Assembly (NCBI RefSeq): GCF_031157255.1
Contig: NZ_JAVIFX010000013.1
Coordinates: 62,001 to 126,000, forward strand
DNA: 64,000 bases
Direction: 5' to 3'
Origin: Bradyrhizobium sp. LHD-71
Lineage (GTDB): Bacteria > Pseudomonadota > Alphaproteobacteria > Rhizobiales > Xanthobacteraceae
In this document: in pieces, positions 42,935-51,871 of the stretch
How positions within the stretch are numbered: position 1 is the stretch's first letter
How the letters are laid out: every line of letters begins with the position of its first letter
Made by a program: the position numbers and the translations under genes
Notes under the pieces: model-generated
Database searches by the model: none
The model's input: the letters and a program-made list of their open reading frames with translations, nothing else
What the model was told of the DNA's origin: nothing

Positions 42935-43495
42935 ATGCGAACCCGGTTGAAGACGCGCAAGGCGGAGGATCGCTCGCCGCGGAAAGGCGCAGCGCAGAAG
43001 AAGAGGATCCGACGGCTGCCGGCATCCACAGAGCGCTCGCAGCACGGTCTGATGCAGGAGGCCATACCGGAGACCGCTCTACCTGTCGCGCTTCTCCGCG
43101 CACGCGAAGCTGTCATGTTTCACATGCGGCCGATCCTGCGCGAGCACGGATTTACTGAGCAACAATGGCGCGTGCTGCGGAAGCTCGATCCGGCCGTGCC
43201 GATCGACAAGACCACGTTGTCCTTCCGTGCCACCCTGCTGATGCCCAGTCTGCTTCGTATCCTGAAGGATCTGGAGGAAATCGAGCTCATTCGGCTGGTT
43301 TCGTCCGAACGCAATCCGCGGCTGTTCCGCGTCGTTCTGTCGGCCAAGGGGGCGACTGCCGTCGCACGAACATCGGCCGACATCGAACGGGCCGGCAAGG
43401 CGGTCAAGGCGAGAATCGGCGAGGAGAGTGTTGTCCAGCTCATTGAGCTGTTGCAAACGGTCGAAACTCGGCTGACCGGTTTCTCCCTACCGTGA
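42935..43495 (+). CDS. MarR-family regulator, HpaR-like
   Basis: A 186-residue protein from ATG 42935 with AAGGAG upstream. About 50 basic, Lys/Arg-rich residues precede the MarR domain. The domain shows FTEQQWRVLRKL (helix before the wing), TLLMPSLLRILKDLEEIELI (recognition helix region) and a SERNPRLFRVVLSAKG wing, close to homoprotocatechuate operon regulators (HpaR). It is divergent from the ABC/flavoprotein operon and convergent with sulfatase 1. The basic N-terminal tail is longer than usual. Confidence 0.87.
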   Translation: MRTRLKTRKAEDRSPRKGAAQKKRIRRLPASTERSQHGLMQEAIPETALPVALLRAREAVMFHMRPILREHGFTEQQWRVLRKLDPAVPIDKTTLSFRATLLMPSLLRILKDLEEIELIRLVSSERNPRLFRVVLSAKGATAVARTSADIERAGKAVKARIGEESVVQLIELLQTVETRLTGFSLP

Positions 43496-43501
43496 GGAGA
43501 A

Positions 43502-43527
43502 GGGGCGGCCGACGTGCCTGCCGCCCC
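43502..43527. terminator. Hairpin between convergent marR and sulfatase genes
   Basis: GGGGCGGC (43502-43509) and GCCGCCCC (43520-43527) form a perfect 8-base stem with a 10-base loop in the 38-base gap between two convergent stops. No strong T-tract follows on either strand, so it may be a weak or Rho-assisted bidirectional terminator. Confidence 0.5.
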
Positions 43528-43533
43528 AGATAA

Positions 43534-45078
43534 TCAGTCGGCCGAAGCGCCGTCCTTCATCTTTTCAATCGCGTCGTCAATCGTGAAGCTGTTCGGCTTC
43601 TGGATCGGCGGAAACTCCTTAAACGTCTCAGCCCATTTTGATGCGATGAGATTGATGGCGAAGATGATGTAGTCACGGCGCAGGAACCATTCGTAGTAGG
43701 TGTTCGACGTAACGTCGGCGAACTCGTATGGGTCGGTTCGCAGATTGTAGAGCTTTGGAAGCCTCAGCCGGGTGAATGGCTCGGCCCAGACTTGCAAGGT
43801 GCCCTTGCAGCGCTGCTCCATAAAGACGCACTTCCAATTGTCGTAGCGCAACGCAATGATGTCCCCGTCGTCGCTGATATAGACAAACAGCTTGCGCGGC
43901 GATTGGCTGTCCTGTCCTGTCAGGTAGGGAAGCAAGTTGTAGCCGTCGATGTGGTTCTTGTAAGTCCGTCCGCAGGCCTGATAGCCCTTCTTTGCCTTTT
44001 CGACGATGTCGGGTTCGCCCGCCATCGCCAGGAGCGTCGGCAACCAGTCGTGGTGCTGGACGATCTCCGTCGAAATCTGACCTGGTTTGATCTTGCCCGG
44101 CCAGCGTACCAGCATCGGAATACGGAACGCGCCTTCCCAGTTCGTGTTCTTCTCCGACCGGAACGGCGTCATGCCTCCATCCGGCCACGTATTTCGATGC
44201 GGCCCATTGTCGGTCGAGTATTGCACGAACGTGTTGTCGGCGATGCCCAATTCGTCCAGCAGATCGAGGATCTCGCCAACATTCCTGTCGTGATCGATCA
44301 TGGTGTCGTGATACGGGGACTGCCAGCGGCCGGCCTGACCCAGGCTTTTCTCCTTGGTGTGGGTGTAAAGGTGCATGTGCGTGGTGTTGAGCCAAACGAA
44401 CCACGGCTTGCCTTCCGCTTCAGCGCGCTTGATGAAATCCTTCGCCGCTGCGATAAATTCGTCATCACAGATTTCCATGCGCTGCCTGGTCAACGGACCG
44501 GTGTCCTGAATCTTCTGCTTGCCGACCTTGCCCCAGCGCGGCTCTTCCGTCGGATCGTCTTTGTCCGTGGCCCAGGAATGGATCACCCCTCGCGGGCCGT
44601 GTTTCTTGCGGTAGTTCGGGAAGTCCTTCTCCGGGAAGTAATCATACATTTCCGGCTCTTCCTCGGCATTCAGATGGTACAGATTGCCGAAGAACTCATC
44701 AAAGCCGTGGTTGGTGGGCAGCATGTGATTGAGATCGCCGAGATGGTTCTTGCCGAACTGCCCGGTCGCATAGCCCTGGTTCTTCAGTGCGCCCGCGATG
44801 GTAAGGGCCTTCTCGGTCATGCCGACAGGCGCGCCCGGCACGCCGACCTTCGAAAGACCCGTCCGTAACACGCTCTGCCCGGTGATGAAGGAGGAGCGGC
44901 CGGCGGTGCACGACTGTTCGCCATAGGAATCCGTGAACAGCATCCCTTCTTTGGCGATGCGGTCGATATTGGGCGTCTTGTAGCCCATCATTCCATGTGA
45001 ATAGCAACTCAGATTCGAGATGCCGATGTCATCGCCCCAGATCACGAGAATGTTCGGTTTTTTGTCTTTTGCAGCCAT
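43534..45078 (-). CDS. Sulfatase (arylsulfatase-like), FGly-type, copy 1
   Basis: A 514-residue alkaline-phosphatase-superfamily sulfatase. The metal Asp pair is D16-D17 (GDDIG). The formylglycine motif is SCTAGR with C57 and R61, satisfying C-x-A-x-R. Downstream are GKNHLGD, the YSTDNGPH metal site and an EGAFRIPMLVRWPG segment. There is no signal peptide (starts MAAKDKKPNILVIWG), so it appears cytoplasmic, or is exported by a non-classical route. It is monocistronic, with GGGAG before the ATG. Closely resembles the sulfatase at 49779. The substrate is unknown; aryl or alkyl sulfates and sulfolipids are options. Confidence 0.92.
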   Translation of the reverse strand: MAAKDKKPNILVIWGDDIGISNLSCYSHGMMGYKTPNIDRIAKEGMLFTDSYGEQSCTAGRSSFITGQSVLRTGLSKVGVPGAPVGMTEKALTIAGALKNQGYATGQFGKNHLGDLNHMLPTNHGFDEFFGNLYHLNAEEEPEMYDYFPEKDFPNYRKKHGPRGVIHSWATDKDDPTEEPRWGKVGKQKIQDTGPLTRQRMEICDDEFIAAAKDFIKRAEAEGKPWFVWLNTTHMHLYTHTKEKSLGQAGRWQSPYHDTMIDHDRNVGEILDLLDELGIADNTFVQYSTDNGPHRNTWPDGGMTPFRSEKNTNWEGAFRIPMLVRWPGKIKPGQISTEIVQHHDWLPTLLAMAGEPDIVEKAKKGYQACGRTYKNHIDGYNLLPYLTGQDSQSPRKLFVYISDDGDIIALRYDNWKCVFMEQRCKGTLQVWAEPFTRLRLPKLYNLRTDPYEFADVTSNTYYEWFLRRDYIIFAINLIASKWAETFKEFPPIQKPNSFTIDDAIEKMKDGASAD

Positions 45079-45261
45079 TGCGCCTACTCCCGGTTCTAAC
45101 GTCTACGTCGATTCCTGCCTGCGCGGTCACTGCCGTCCGAAGACATTCAGTCAGCCGATCGGAACGGCCTGCACGAATGTTACTGCCTGCACTACGAGCG
45201 TCGGGAGCGGCGAGGAGGTTCGCCTGCGCTTGAGGCTCGTCGTAGCGCTGACCGTCACGCG

Positions 45262-45513
45262 CTACTGGTTTCGGTTCCAGTTTGCGCCAGCTCGGCCGTC
45301 GCGGTAGTTGATTCCTCCTCGACGCATAGGGCCGCGGTAGTACGCGCGGGCCCGGTATGCGCGCGGCGAGTAGATATATTGATTGCCGGCTGTGGCACCG
45401 CGGCTGACTTGCTTTCGCGCGCTTTGGGCGTCCGCCGAGGTTGCCGACATGGCGACGGCAAATGCGAACGCGAGCACAAACGCATTCGCCAGCTTCCAGT
45501 GAGTGCTGAACAT
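45262..45513 (-). CDS. Small secreted Arg/Tyr-rich protein, unknown
   Basis: An 83-residue product from ATG 45513 (AAGAGG 6 bases upstream). Residues 1-30 form a signal peptide ending in SADAQ; the mature 53 residues are rich in Arg, Tyr, Gly and Asn (repeated RAR/YYRG/RGG elements). No domain recognised. Longer starts at 45531 and 45579 are possible but have poorer ribosome sites. Similar short exported proteins accompany envelope genes in Bradyrhizobium relatives. Confidence 0.6.
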   Translation of the reverse strand: MFSTHWKLANAFVLAFAFAVAMSATSADAQSARKQVSRGATAGNQYIYSPRAYRARAYYRGPMRRGGINYRDGRAGANWNRNQ

Positions 45514-45827
45514 GTCTAGCCTCTTGATCATCTGTGATTCCCAAGGCTTATGCTCGATTGGAAACGGCGACGTGGGCAACGCAGCGCCGGCTCGCCGCTC
45601 CTCGATTCCTCGAACAGTTGCCAGCCTAGCCCTTCTGGTTTTTTATCCCATCAGGCGCTTTCCCGAAAACGAGCTCGGAAATACCCGCTCGTCGCAAACG
45701 ACGCATAGCGCGGCCAGCTGTCCCTGTCGGTGAATGGGCTACCGCCAGATCGAATTCAGGGTTTTGCCTGATGGTAGGCGGTCAGCAGATCACCTCATTA
45801 TGAGAGATGCTTTCACAGGAGGCATCC

Positions 45828-46082
45828 ATGAAACAGCTCGGCAGCCTAGGCCTTGTCGCTATCTCGCTCGCTCTCATGGCGACCGCCAGCGAGGCTCAGT
45901 CGATGAAGACCCAAAAGGTCCAGAATGCGCCGAAGTCGCAAAACGCCCAGATCGAAGCGCGTCATCAGTGCTTCCTCGAGGCTCAAGCGCGTGTTCCCGG
46001 CGCGGCCATCGGCGGCGGCCAAATGAACGAGCGGACGGCGATCTACACCGCTTGTGCCGCGCGCAAAGGCGTCAGACCGTAG
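45828..46082 (+). CDS. Small secreted protein of unknown function
   Basis: An 84-residue product from ATG 45828 with GGAGG five bases upstream. Signal peptide residues 1-24 (hydrophobic GLVAISLALMATASEAQ). The mature part has two cysteines about 27 residues apart (QCFLEAQ and TACAARKG), likely a disulfide, and a conserved-looking RHQCFLEAQARVPG block. I recognise no named family. A hairpin follows at 46095-46136. Confidence 0.65.
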   Translation: MKQLGSLGLVAISLALMATASEAQSMKTQKVQNAPKSQNAQIEARHQCFLEAQARVPGAAIGGGQMNERTAIYTACAARKGVRP

Positions 46083-46094
46083 CACTCGCAACTG

Positions 46095-46136
46095 GCCGCC
46101 AGACGGCTTGCGCTTTCAGCGTGGTCGGCTGGCGGC
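46095..46136 (+). terminator. Stem-loop after small secreted gene, in the 46083-46458 gap
   Basis: GCCGCCAG (46095-46102) and CTGGCGGC (46129-46136) form a perfect 8-base outer stem; the loop contains a smaller CGCT/AGCG stem. It lies 12 bases after the stop at 46082 with no clear T-tract, so it could be a terminator or another structured element. The rest of the 376-base gap up to 46458 shows no gene. Confidence 0.4.
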
Positions 46137-46458
46137 TCATTGACAAACTGCAGCGCTCTCGCTGTCGATCTGCCGGCTGCAGATGCGCTTTCAGCTCGGT
46201 CCATACAATTCTGCAAAGGACTGTCGCCGTGCCGCAGGTGCGCACGTGCGAGACCGAAGCGACGGCGAATGGCGTTACTTTTGAAATCCTGAGGATAGGC
46301 AACTCATCGAGGTTGCCGCATTTGTTGGTTGCGCTCTAAAGTAGATAGGCCGCTTGGTGAGTCGCGACTCAGTCACATGTTGAGCTGTGGAATAGCCGCT
46401 CTATCTTCCTGACTGGCCGTTCTTCGCCGGTGCGCCGGGCATCTTGGGGGAGACGGCG

Positions 46459-47535
46459 ATGAGGGAACTTGCGCAGCAACTCAGGCGTCGTAGTCCTGGG
46501 CGGACAGCGTGCACGGCCCTCCTCCTTATGGTCGCGCTGATGACGTTCGCCACCTCTCGGCCCTCGCGCGCAGACCAGGCCGGCATCAGCTTCTGGTTAC
46601 CCGGCACGTTCGGCAGTCTCGCGGCGACACCCGGACAACCGGGTTGGGCTCTCGCCACGATGTACATGCATACGAGCGTAAATGCCGGCGGCGACGTTGC
46701 CGCCTCGCGCGCCATTCGTCTTGGCAACACTACCACGAACCTGACGGTCGATCTGAACGCCAAGCTTCGGGCGCGAGTAGACCTCATCGGAGTTGCCCCA
46801 AGCTACACATTTGCCGAACCTGTGTTTGGCGGGCAGCTGGCACTCTCCATGCTCGCATTTGTGGCAAACACACAGGACCGCATCGACGCGCTGCTTACCG
46901 GTGCGCTCGGTCCGATTGGCTTCTCAAGATCCCGCAGCATCAGCGATTCGCTGTTCAGCTACGGAGACCTCTACCCGCAAGCCACGTTGAAGTGGAACCA
47001 CGGCGTACACAACACGATGGTGTACGGCATGGCGAATTTGCCGGTCGGGGATTATGAGCCGAATCGGCTTACCAATATCGGGTTGGGGCACTGGAGCGTC
47101 GACGGCGGATTCGGCTACACCTATTTCGATCAAAAGGCGGGCAACGAGTTTTCGTTCGTCACGGGGCTGACCTACAATTTCAAGAATCCCGACCTTCAGT
47201 ACAAGAATGGCATCGATTGGCACCTTGACTGGGGCGCCTCGAAATTCCTGTCAAAGCAGATTCACGTCGGGCTTGTCGGCTACGCCTATCAGCAACTGAC
47301 GGCCGATAGCGGTTCCGGCGCAACGCTCGGCGACTTCGAATCGCGCGTGTTCGCGGTCGGTCCGCAGATCGGCTACCTCTTTCCGGTCGGCAACATGCAA
47401 GGCTATCTGAACCTGAAGGGCTATGGCGAATTCGGTGCGCGGCATCGCCCGGAGGGTTTCAATGTGTGGCTGACGTTTGCGATTTCACCGTCGGCTGCTC
47501 AACATGTGGCGGCCAAGCCGGTCATCAGGAAGTAG
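46459..47535 (+). CDS. SphA/MetA-pathway-type outer-membrane channel protein, copy 1
   Basis: A 358-residue protein from ATG 46459 (GGGGGAG upstream) with a signal peptide ending near SRPSRADQ. The mature part has alternating beta-strand character and resembles the phenol MetA-deg/SphA-like transporter family (PF13557), outer-membrane barrels found next to aromatic degradation genes. Recognisable segments are SFWLPGTFGSLAA, MANLPVGDY and VGYAYQQLTADSG. A paralogue at 57699 carries the matching VGYAYQQIGEDSG and EARVFSIGP. It is located beside the sulfatases and may import their hydrophobic substrates. Confidence 0.82.
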   Translation: MRELAQQLRRRSPGRTACTALLLMVALMTFATSRPSRADQAGISFWLPGTFGSLAATPGQPGWALATMYMHTSVNAGGDVAASRAIRLGNTTTNLTVDLNAKLRARVDLIGVAPSYTFAEPVFGGQLALSMLAFVANTQDRIDALLTGALGPIGFSRSRSISDSLFSYGDLYPQATLKWNHGVHNTMVYGMANLPVGDYEPNRLTNIGLGHWSVDGGFGYTYFDQKAGNEFSFVTGLTYNFKNPDLQYKNGIDWHLDWGASKFLSKQIHVGLVGYAYQQLTADSGSGATLGDFESRVFAVGPQIGYLFPVGNMQGYLNLKGYGEFGARHRPEGFNVWLTFAISPSAAQHVAAKPVIRK

Positions 47536-47862
47536 CCGAACCTGGCAACGGCCGAACTCATCGCGACGGCGCAATTGCATAGCATCGCATAGCGTGTAGG
47601 CACAGGTCCGCCGCATCGCCGAATTCCGGGAGGCACTTTCGCGCGCTCTCGAACTGACAGTGGCTCTTGGAGTCGGAGGTGGAGCGTGCTCTGCGTTAAG
47701 CCCGCCCGTGATCGGCCGTCGCCGGGCTAATGCTTCCAAAATTAGGCAATTGCCGTGGAAAATTCTGAATGATCATGGGCGTTCCTCTCGAGGCGCACGG
47801 AGGAACGCTTGCCAGCTTTGGACATTGTGCAGAAGCGGGGCTCGAGTACGGAGTGTGTCCCA
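47536..47862. other. 327-base region between channel gene and small secreted gene
   Basis: No supported gene. It contains a short inverted repeat AGCCCG ... CGGGCT near 47698-47728 and a GGAGG at about 47800, which precedes an in-frame TTG (47809) that could extend the next gene by 18 residues. No clear promoter was identified. Confidence 0.45.
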
Positions 47863-48210
47863 ATGAAAATCCCCAAGGCATCGTTGGTTGTTGGTCTTCT
47901 CGCCGCCTCTGCGACTCTTGTACCTTACGAAGCTGATGCTCGGCCCCGTGGTGGCGGCTTTCATGCGGGTGGCGTTCATCGCCCAGTTGCCAGACCGGGT
48001 TGGCACGGTGCAGGAACCAGATGGGCCGCGCGACCAGCTTGGCGTGGCGGTGCGCGGGGATACTACAGAGGATGGGGATATCCGGCGGCCGCTGGTGTCG
48101 CCGCCGGCGCTGCGCTCGGTGCAGCAGCCGCGTACGGTTCGTCATGTTATCGGACGCAGTCGGTCTGGAATGGCTACGCTTATGTCCAACAAACCGTCCG
48201 CGTTTGCTGA
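47863..48210 (+). CDS. Small secreted Gly/Ala/Arg-rich protein, unknown
   Basis: A 115-residue protein from ATG 47863. Signal peptide 1-27 (LVVGLLAASATLVPYEADA). The mature N-terminal half is Gly/Arg/Trp/His-rich (RPRGGGFHAGG), then a hydrophobic Ala/Gly helix AAGVAAGAALGAAAAYG, ending in two cysteines (SSCYRTQ and VRVC). This layout is common in short envelope proteins of Bradyrhizobium-type bacteria. TTG 47809 behind GGAGG is an alternative start but would bury the signal peptide. Function unknown. Confidence 0.65.
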   Translation: MKIPKASLVVGLLAASATLVPYEADARPRGGGFHAGGVHRPVARPGWHGAGTRWAARPAWRGGARGYYRGWGYPAAAGVAAGAALGAAAAYGSSCYRTQSVWNGYAYVQQTVRVC

Positions 48211-48318
48211 CCTACTAAGAGGTGCGTGACCGTGCGGCCGAAGCTCCTCCAACGCGGTTTCGGTCGCTATCCTGTGCAGGCAGCAAGTAGATTCGGTTCC
48301 GCCGGGTAGAAGCGCTTG

Positions 48319-49320
48319 TCACTTTGCGGGCGGAAAGATCGTTTTCCAGTCGCGCTTCATGTCGACGACCGTCCAGTGCTTCGCCGTTGCTTCGTCGAGC
48401 GCCTTGTCGAGCTTGCCGATCCGCGATTGTCGATCGTAGGCGTACTCGCGCTCTGCGTCGGTGTGATGCACAATTCCAGCGAAGCGCGCGCCTTCGCCTG
48501 CCGTCGTCCACTGCAGCATCTGCAGATCGCCGTCGGAGTTGCCAAACGCGAAGATCGGCCGCCGCCCGATAAAGCGGTTGATCCCGACCGGTTTGCCCGG
48601 TCCGTCGTCGACGAACTCGACTGCGGGAAGCTTCATCAGCTCGGGCTTGCCGTTTGGGCCCATCTGGAATTTGACGTCGCCGGATGATCCGACCACCTGC
48701 TCGGGCGGAATGCCGTAGACCTTGTCCATCCAGGGGCGCATGAATTCGATGCCGCCGCCGGAGACCACGAAAGTCTTGAAGCCGCTGGCGCGCAGATAAT
48801 CCAACAACTCGAGCATCGGCTGGTAGACGAGTTCGGTGTAGGGACGGTTGAAGCGCGGATGTCGGGCGCGCGCCGTCCAATCGCGCACGGCTCTTGCGAA
48901 CTCCTCCGTGCTGATGCCGCTATGGGCGGCCGCAAGGAGCTCGAGCAGTTCCTTTTGGCTAGCGCCTGCAAGACGATGGATGTCGCCCGCAAGGAGCGCC
49001 TTGAATGCGGGTTTTTTCCGCCATTCAGGGTGTGACGGCGCCAGCGTCTTGATCCGGTCAACCGCAAACGCGAGCTGGAAATAGACCGGCTGTTCGGTCC
49101 AAAGCGTACCATCGTTGTCGAAGGTCGCGATGCGCTCGACGGGCGGAACGAACTGGGGACTGCCGTTCGCCGTCACGCGTGTCACGAAATCGACGATGGC
49201 CGTCTTTGCGGGACCGTCGTTCCATGAGGGGAGAGGATCTGACGGCTGCGTTTGCGGCGATGCTGCGGTCGCCGTGACAGCGGTCAGCAGCAACGCCAGG
49301 ATTGTGCGCCTGTTGATCAT
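48319..49320 (-). CDS. HAD-superfamily phosphatase, secreted, phosphoserine-phosphatase-like
   Basis: A 333-residue protein with an N-terminal signal sequence (NRRTILALLLTAVTATAASPQ). The HAD nucleophile motif is FDNDGTLW (D68, D70), motif II is in TFVVSGGGIEF, and motif IV is in FGNSDGDLQML. Similar to periplasmic haloacid-dehalogenase-like hydrolases of unknown substrate. Its ATG overlaps the stop of the DUF1622 gene (ATGA), forming a two-gene unit downstream of the sulfatase terminator. Confidence 0.85.
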   Translation of the reverse strand: MINRRTILALLLTAVTATAASPQTQPSDPLPSWNDGPAKTAIVDFVTRVTANGSPQFVPPVERIATFDNDGTLWTEQPVYFQLAFAVDRIKTLAPSHPEWRKKPAFKALLAGDIHRLAGASQKELLELLAAAHSGISTEEFARAVRDWTARARHPRFNRPYTELVYQPMLELLDYLRASGFKTFVVSGGGIEFMRPWMDKVYGIPPEQVVGSSGDVKFQMGPNGKPELMKLPAVEFVDDGPGKPVGINRFIGRRPIFAFGNSDGDLQMLQWTTAGEGARFAGIVHHTDAEREYAYDRQSRIGKLDKALDEATAKHWTVVDMKRDWKTIFPPAK

Positions 49321-49685
49321 GCTCCCTCACTTTGGCGCGGTTCGTTTTCGCGCTGCCGTTGCCGGGTTTCGGCAAGATCGCGCTCGAGGAAATAATTAAG
49401 AAACGTACGGATCACGGCGATGGCCGCGAGACGTCCCACCGCTTCCCAGTTTGCCGTAATCGAGCTTTCGATGATGTCTGCTGCGAGCTGAAAGGTAAGA
49501 GCGGCGACAAGCCAGCGCGCGTAGCGCAACCAGGTGTCGCGCCGCTCGTGCCCTGAGTCCGACATGAACATTACCTTTAGCCCGCCGACGAAGGCTTCGA
49601 TGCTACCGATGATGACAAGCACGAGCGCCAGAAAGTCGATGACGACCGCGACGTTCTCAGTGAGGAAAACCAGCCATTCTTTCAT
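49317..49685 (-). CDS. DUF1622 membrane protein
   Basis: A 122-residue protein with three hydrophobic helices (about 10-35, 55-72 and 80-100) and the DUF1622 pattern IDFLALVLVIIGSIEA, then RYARWLVAALTFQLAADIIES and IRTFLNYFLERDL. Function is unknown; the family is small, widespread and often near transporters. The ribosome site is weak. Translationally coupled to the HAD phosphatase, suggesting a joint membrane/periplasm role. Confidence 0.85.
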   Translation of the reverse strand: MKEWLVFLTENVAVVIDFLALVLVIIGSIEAFVGGLKVMFMSDSGHERRDTWLRYARWLVAALTFQLAADIIESSITANWEAVGRLAAIAVIRTFLNYFLERDLAETRQRQRENEPRQSEGA

Positions 49686-49731
49686 CTGGCGGCCCTTGTA
49701 CGTTCAACGCGCTTCAGTCGCATCGCCAAAC

Positions 49732-49771
49732 GCGTGCGCAGGCCGCCTCAATAGGGACGGCCTGCGCACGC
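49732..49771 (-). terminator. Strong GC hairpin ending the sulfatase operon
   Basis: GCGTGCGCAGGCCG (49732-49745) and its exact complement CGGCCTGCGCACGC (49758-49771) give a perfect 14-base stem with a 12-base loop, 7 bases past the stop of sulfatase 2. On the minus strand it is followed by CGTTTGG, a weak T-run. It separates the sulfatase operon from the DUF1622/HAD unit. Confidence 0.7.
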
Positions 49772-49778
49772 TCATGCC

Positions 49779-51305
49779 TTATGACGCCGGATGCAGGCTC
49801 TCCACTGCCTTCAGCCGCTTCATCGCGTCCTGGGCCTTCAACGTCGCGTAGCCAAGGCTGCTGGCGTTGAGTGAGCTTCCGGCCTGATATGGATACTCCT
49901 CGAAGTCAGCGAAGAACTTCTTCACCAGTCCAGTGACGGGCACGAGGCACCACATCTGCCGGGCGAGGAATTCAACGGCTCCGCCACCCTCGTCCATGCC
50001 CCGCTCGTAGGGATCCATGCGGAGATTGGCAATCATCGCCCAGTTTGTAGTCGAACGGGTGCCGGTTGCGATGTTGCCGTGTTGCGAGGCGAAGCTGACT
50101 TTCCAATCCTGAAAGCGTATGGCATTCAGGTTGCCGGCCTGATCGAAGTAGAAGATCTCGTTGCGAGGCCCTTCGTCTTCGCGACCCTGGAAGTACGGCA
50201 TGAAGTTATAGCCGTCGAGATGCACCTTGAACTTCTTCTTGCCAAGCGTGGTGCCCTTGGCGAGTTGTTGCTTGATATCGGGTACACCTGCCGCGGCGCA
50301 CAACGTCGGGAACATATCGACCAGTGAGATGATGTCATTGTAGACGGTGCCCGGCTTGATTGTGCCAGGCCAGCGCATCAGGAGGGGAATCCGGAAGCCG
50401 CCCTCCCATGTGGAGCCTTTCTCGCCACGAAACATGGTCATGGCACCGTCGGGCCACAGTGCAATCTCGGCGCCATTGTCCGTCGTGTACACGACGATCG
50501 TGTTCTCGGCGATGTCGAGCTCGTCCAGCAGATCCAGCAGCTGGCCGACGTGGCCGTCGTGCTCGACCATGCCGTCCGCATGCAGACCCTTGCCGCTCTT
50601 GCCGATCGACTCTTTCTTCAGGTGGGTAAACACGTGCATGCGCGTGGTGTTGAACCAGCAGAAGAACGGCTGTTCATTGTCGACGGCCTTCTTGATGAAG
50701 TTCTGTGCTCCCTGCAGGAACTCCTCATCGATGGTCGGCATGCGCGCGACGTTAAGCGGCCCAGTATCCTCAATCTTGCCGTTACCCTTGCCATTGGCCC
50801 ACGAATGGATGACGCCGCGCGGACCGAACTTTTTCTTGAAGGAAGGATCCTTGGGGTAGAAGTATCCTTCCGGTTCCTCTTCAGCGTTCAGGTGGTAGAG
50901 GTTGCCGAAGAATTCATCAAAACCGTGATTGGTCGGCAGATGCTCGTCACGATCGCCGAGATGGTTTTTGCCGAACTGGCCGGTGGTGTAGCCTTGCGTC
51001 TTCATCACATCGGCGATTGTCGGCATCCAATCAGTGATGCCATGCGGATCGCCGGGCATGCCGATCGTGAGGAGGCCTGTCCGAAATGGTTCCTGGCCGA
51101 GGATGAAAGCGGCGCGACCGGCTGTGCAGCTCTGCTGGCCGTAGGCGTCTGTGAACAAGGCGCCTTCCTTGGCGATACGATCGATATTCGGCGTATGGTA
51201 GCCCATCAAGCCATGCGTGTACGCGCTGACCTGGGGGATGCCGATGTCATCGCCAAAGATGACGAGGATGTTAGGTCTTTCCTTCGGAACTGCTTTGAGA
51301 GCCAT
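49779..51305 (-). CDS. Sulfatase (arylsulfatase-like), FGly-type, copy 2
   Basis: A 508-residue sulfatase from ATG 51305 (GGAGG five bases upstream). GDDIG carries the metal Asp pair (19-20) and the formylglycine motif is SCTAGR with C60 and R64. The paralogy with copy 1 is obvious throughout (HTPNIDRIAKEG, GKNHLGD, TTDNGAEIALWPDG, EGGFRIPLLMRWPG). There is no signal peptide. It is the last gene of the operon led by the formylglycine-generating enzyme, followed by a strong hairpin. Cytoplasmic desulfation is likely. Confidence 0.92.
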   Translation of the reverse strand: MALKAVPKERPNILVIFGDDIGIPQVSAYTHGLMGYHTPNIDRIAKEGALFTDAYGQQSCTAGRAAFILGQEPFRTGLLTIGMPGDPHGITDWMPTIADVMKTQGYTTGQFGKNHLGDRDEHLPTNHGFDEFFGNLYHLNAEEEPEGYFYPKDPSFKKKFGPRGVIHSWANGKGNGKIEDTGPLNVARMPTIDEEFLQGAQNFIKKAVDNEQPFFCWFNTTRMHVFTHLKKESIGKSGKGLHADGMVEHDGHVGQLLDLLDELDIAENTIVVYTTDNGAEIALWPDGAMTMFRGEKGSTWEGGFRIPLLMRWPGTIKPGTVYNDIISLVDMFPTLCAAAGVPDIKQQLAKGTTLGKKKFKVHLDGYNFMPYFQGREDEGPRNEIFYFDQAGNLNAIRFQDWKVSFASQHGNIATGTRSTTNWAMIANLRMDPYERGMDEGGGAVEFLARQMWCLVPVTGLVKKFFADFEEYPYQAGSSLNASSLGYATLKAQDAMKRLKAVESLHPAS

Positions 51306-51347
51306 CAACGCCTCCTGTTGTGTTGAACTACGATCGTTCTCCCGCGC

Positions 51348-51806
51348 TTACCTGAACGGGCCGGCTTGGAAGATCATGCTGACGATTGCAGCGACACCGA
51401 CGACCAGCAGAATCGCAGCGGTGATCAGTGTGAGTGAAACGGGAAAATGACTCTTGCCGTGGATGAGGCCGGCTTCGGTCATGGCCGCGCGCTCGTGACG
51501 CAGGCCGTACATGAACTGCAGATGATAGCCGATGCCGCCGATCAGCATCAGGATGCCAAGTCCGACCAGCGCGAGCCCAAAATTGCGCGCCGAGGCTGCA
51601 TGCGTGATGACATTGTGCTCGCGCATCTTCTCGAAGATCTGGAAAATGGTGAAGCCGAACGAGATCAGCGACAGCGAGGTGCGGATCACCGACATCAGCG
51701 TACGGTCCGCGCTCATGCGCGTGCGCTGGAACGACATCCCGGTTCGGCGAGATGAAAGTTCGACCGAGATTTCGTCGGGAGTTGATTTTCCGGTAACGAG
51801 AGTCAT
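51348..51806 (-). CDS. DUF202 (YidH-like) membrane protein
   Basis: A 152-residue protein from ATG 51806 with AAGGAG upstream. It begins with a polar N-terminus, then the DUF202 hallmark RTLMSVIRTSLSLISFGFTIF and three hydrophobic helices. It lies between two sulfatase genes in the same operon. The family is of unknown function; the context suggests a small membrane accessory for the sulfatase system. Confidence 0.82.
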   Translation of the reverse strand: MTLVTGKSTPDEISVELSSRRTGMSFQRTRMSADRTLMSVIRTSLSLISFGFTIFQIFEKMREHNVITHAASARNFGLALVGLGILMLIGGIGYHLQFMYGLRHERAAMTEAGLIHGKSHFPVSLTLITAAILLVVGVAAIVSMIFQAGPFR

Positions 51807-51871
51807 CTCGCTTCTCCTTGCATGAACGCCGGGGGGCGCCTGAGCCACCCGGCGGAAATTTGCTGGATGGA

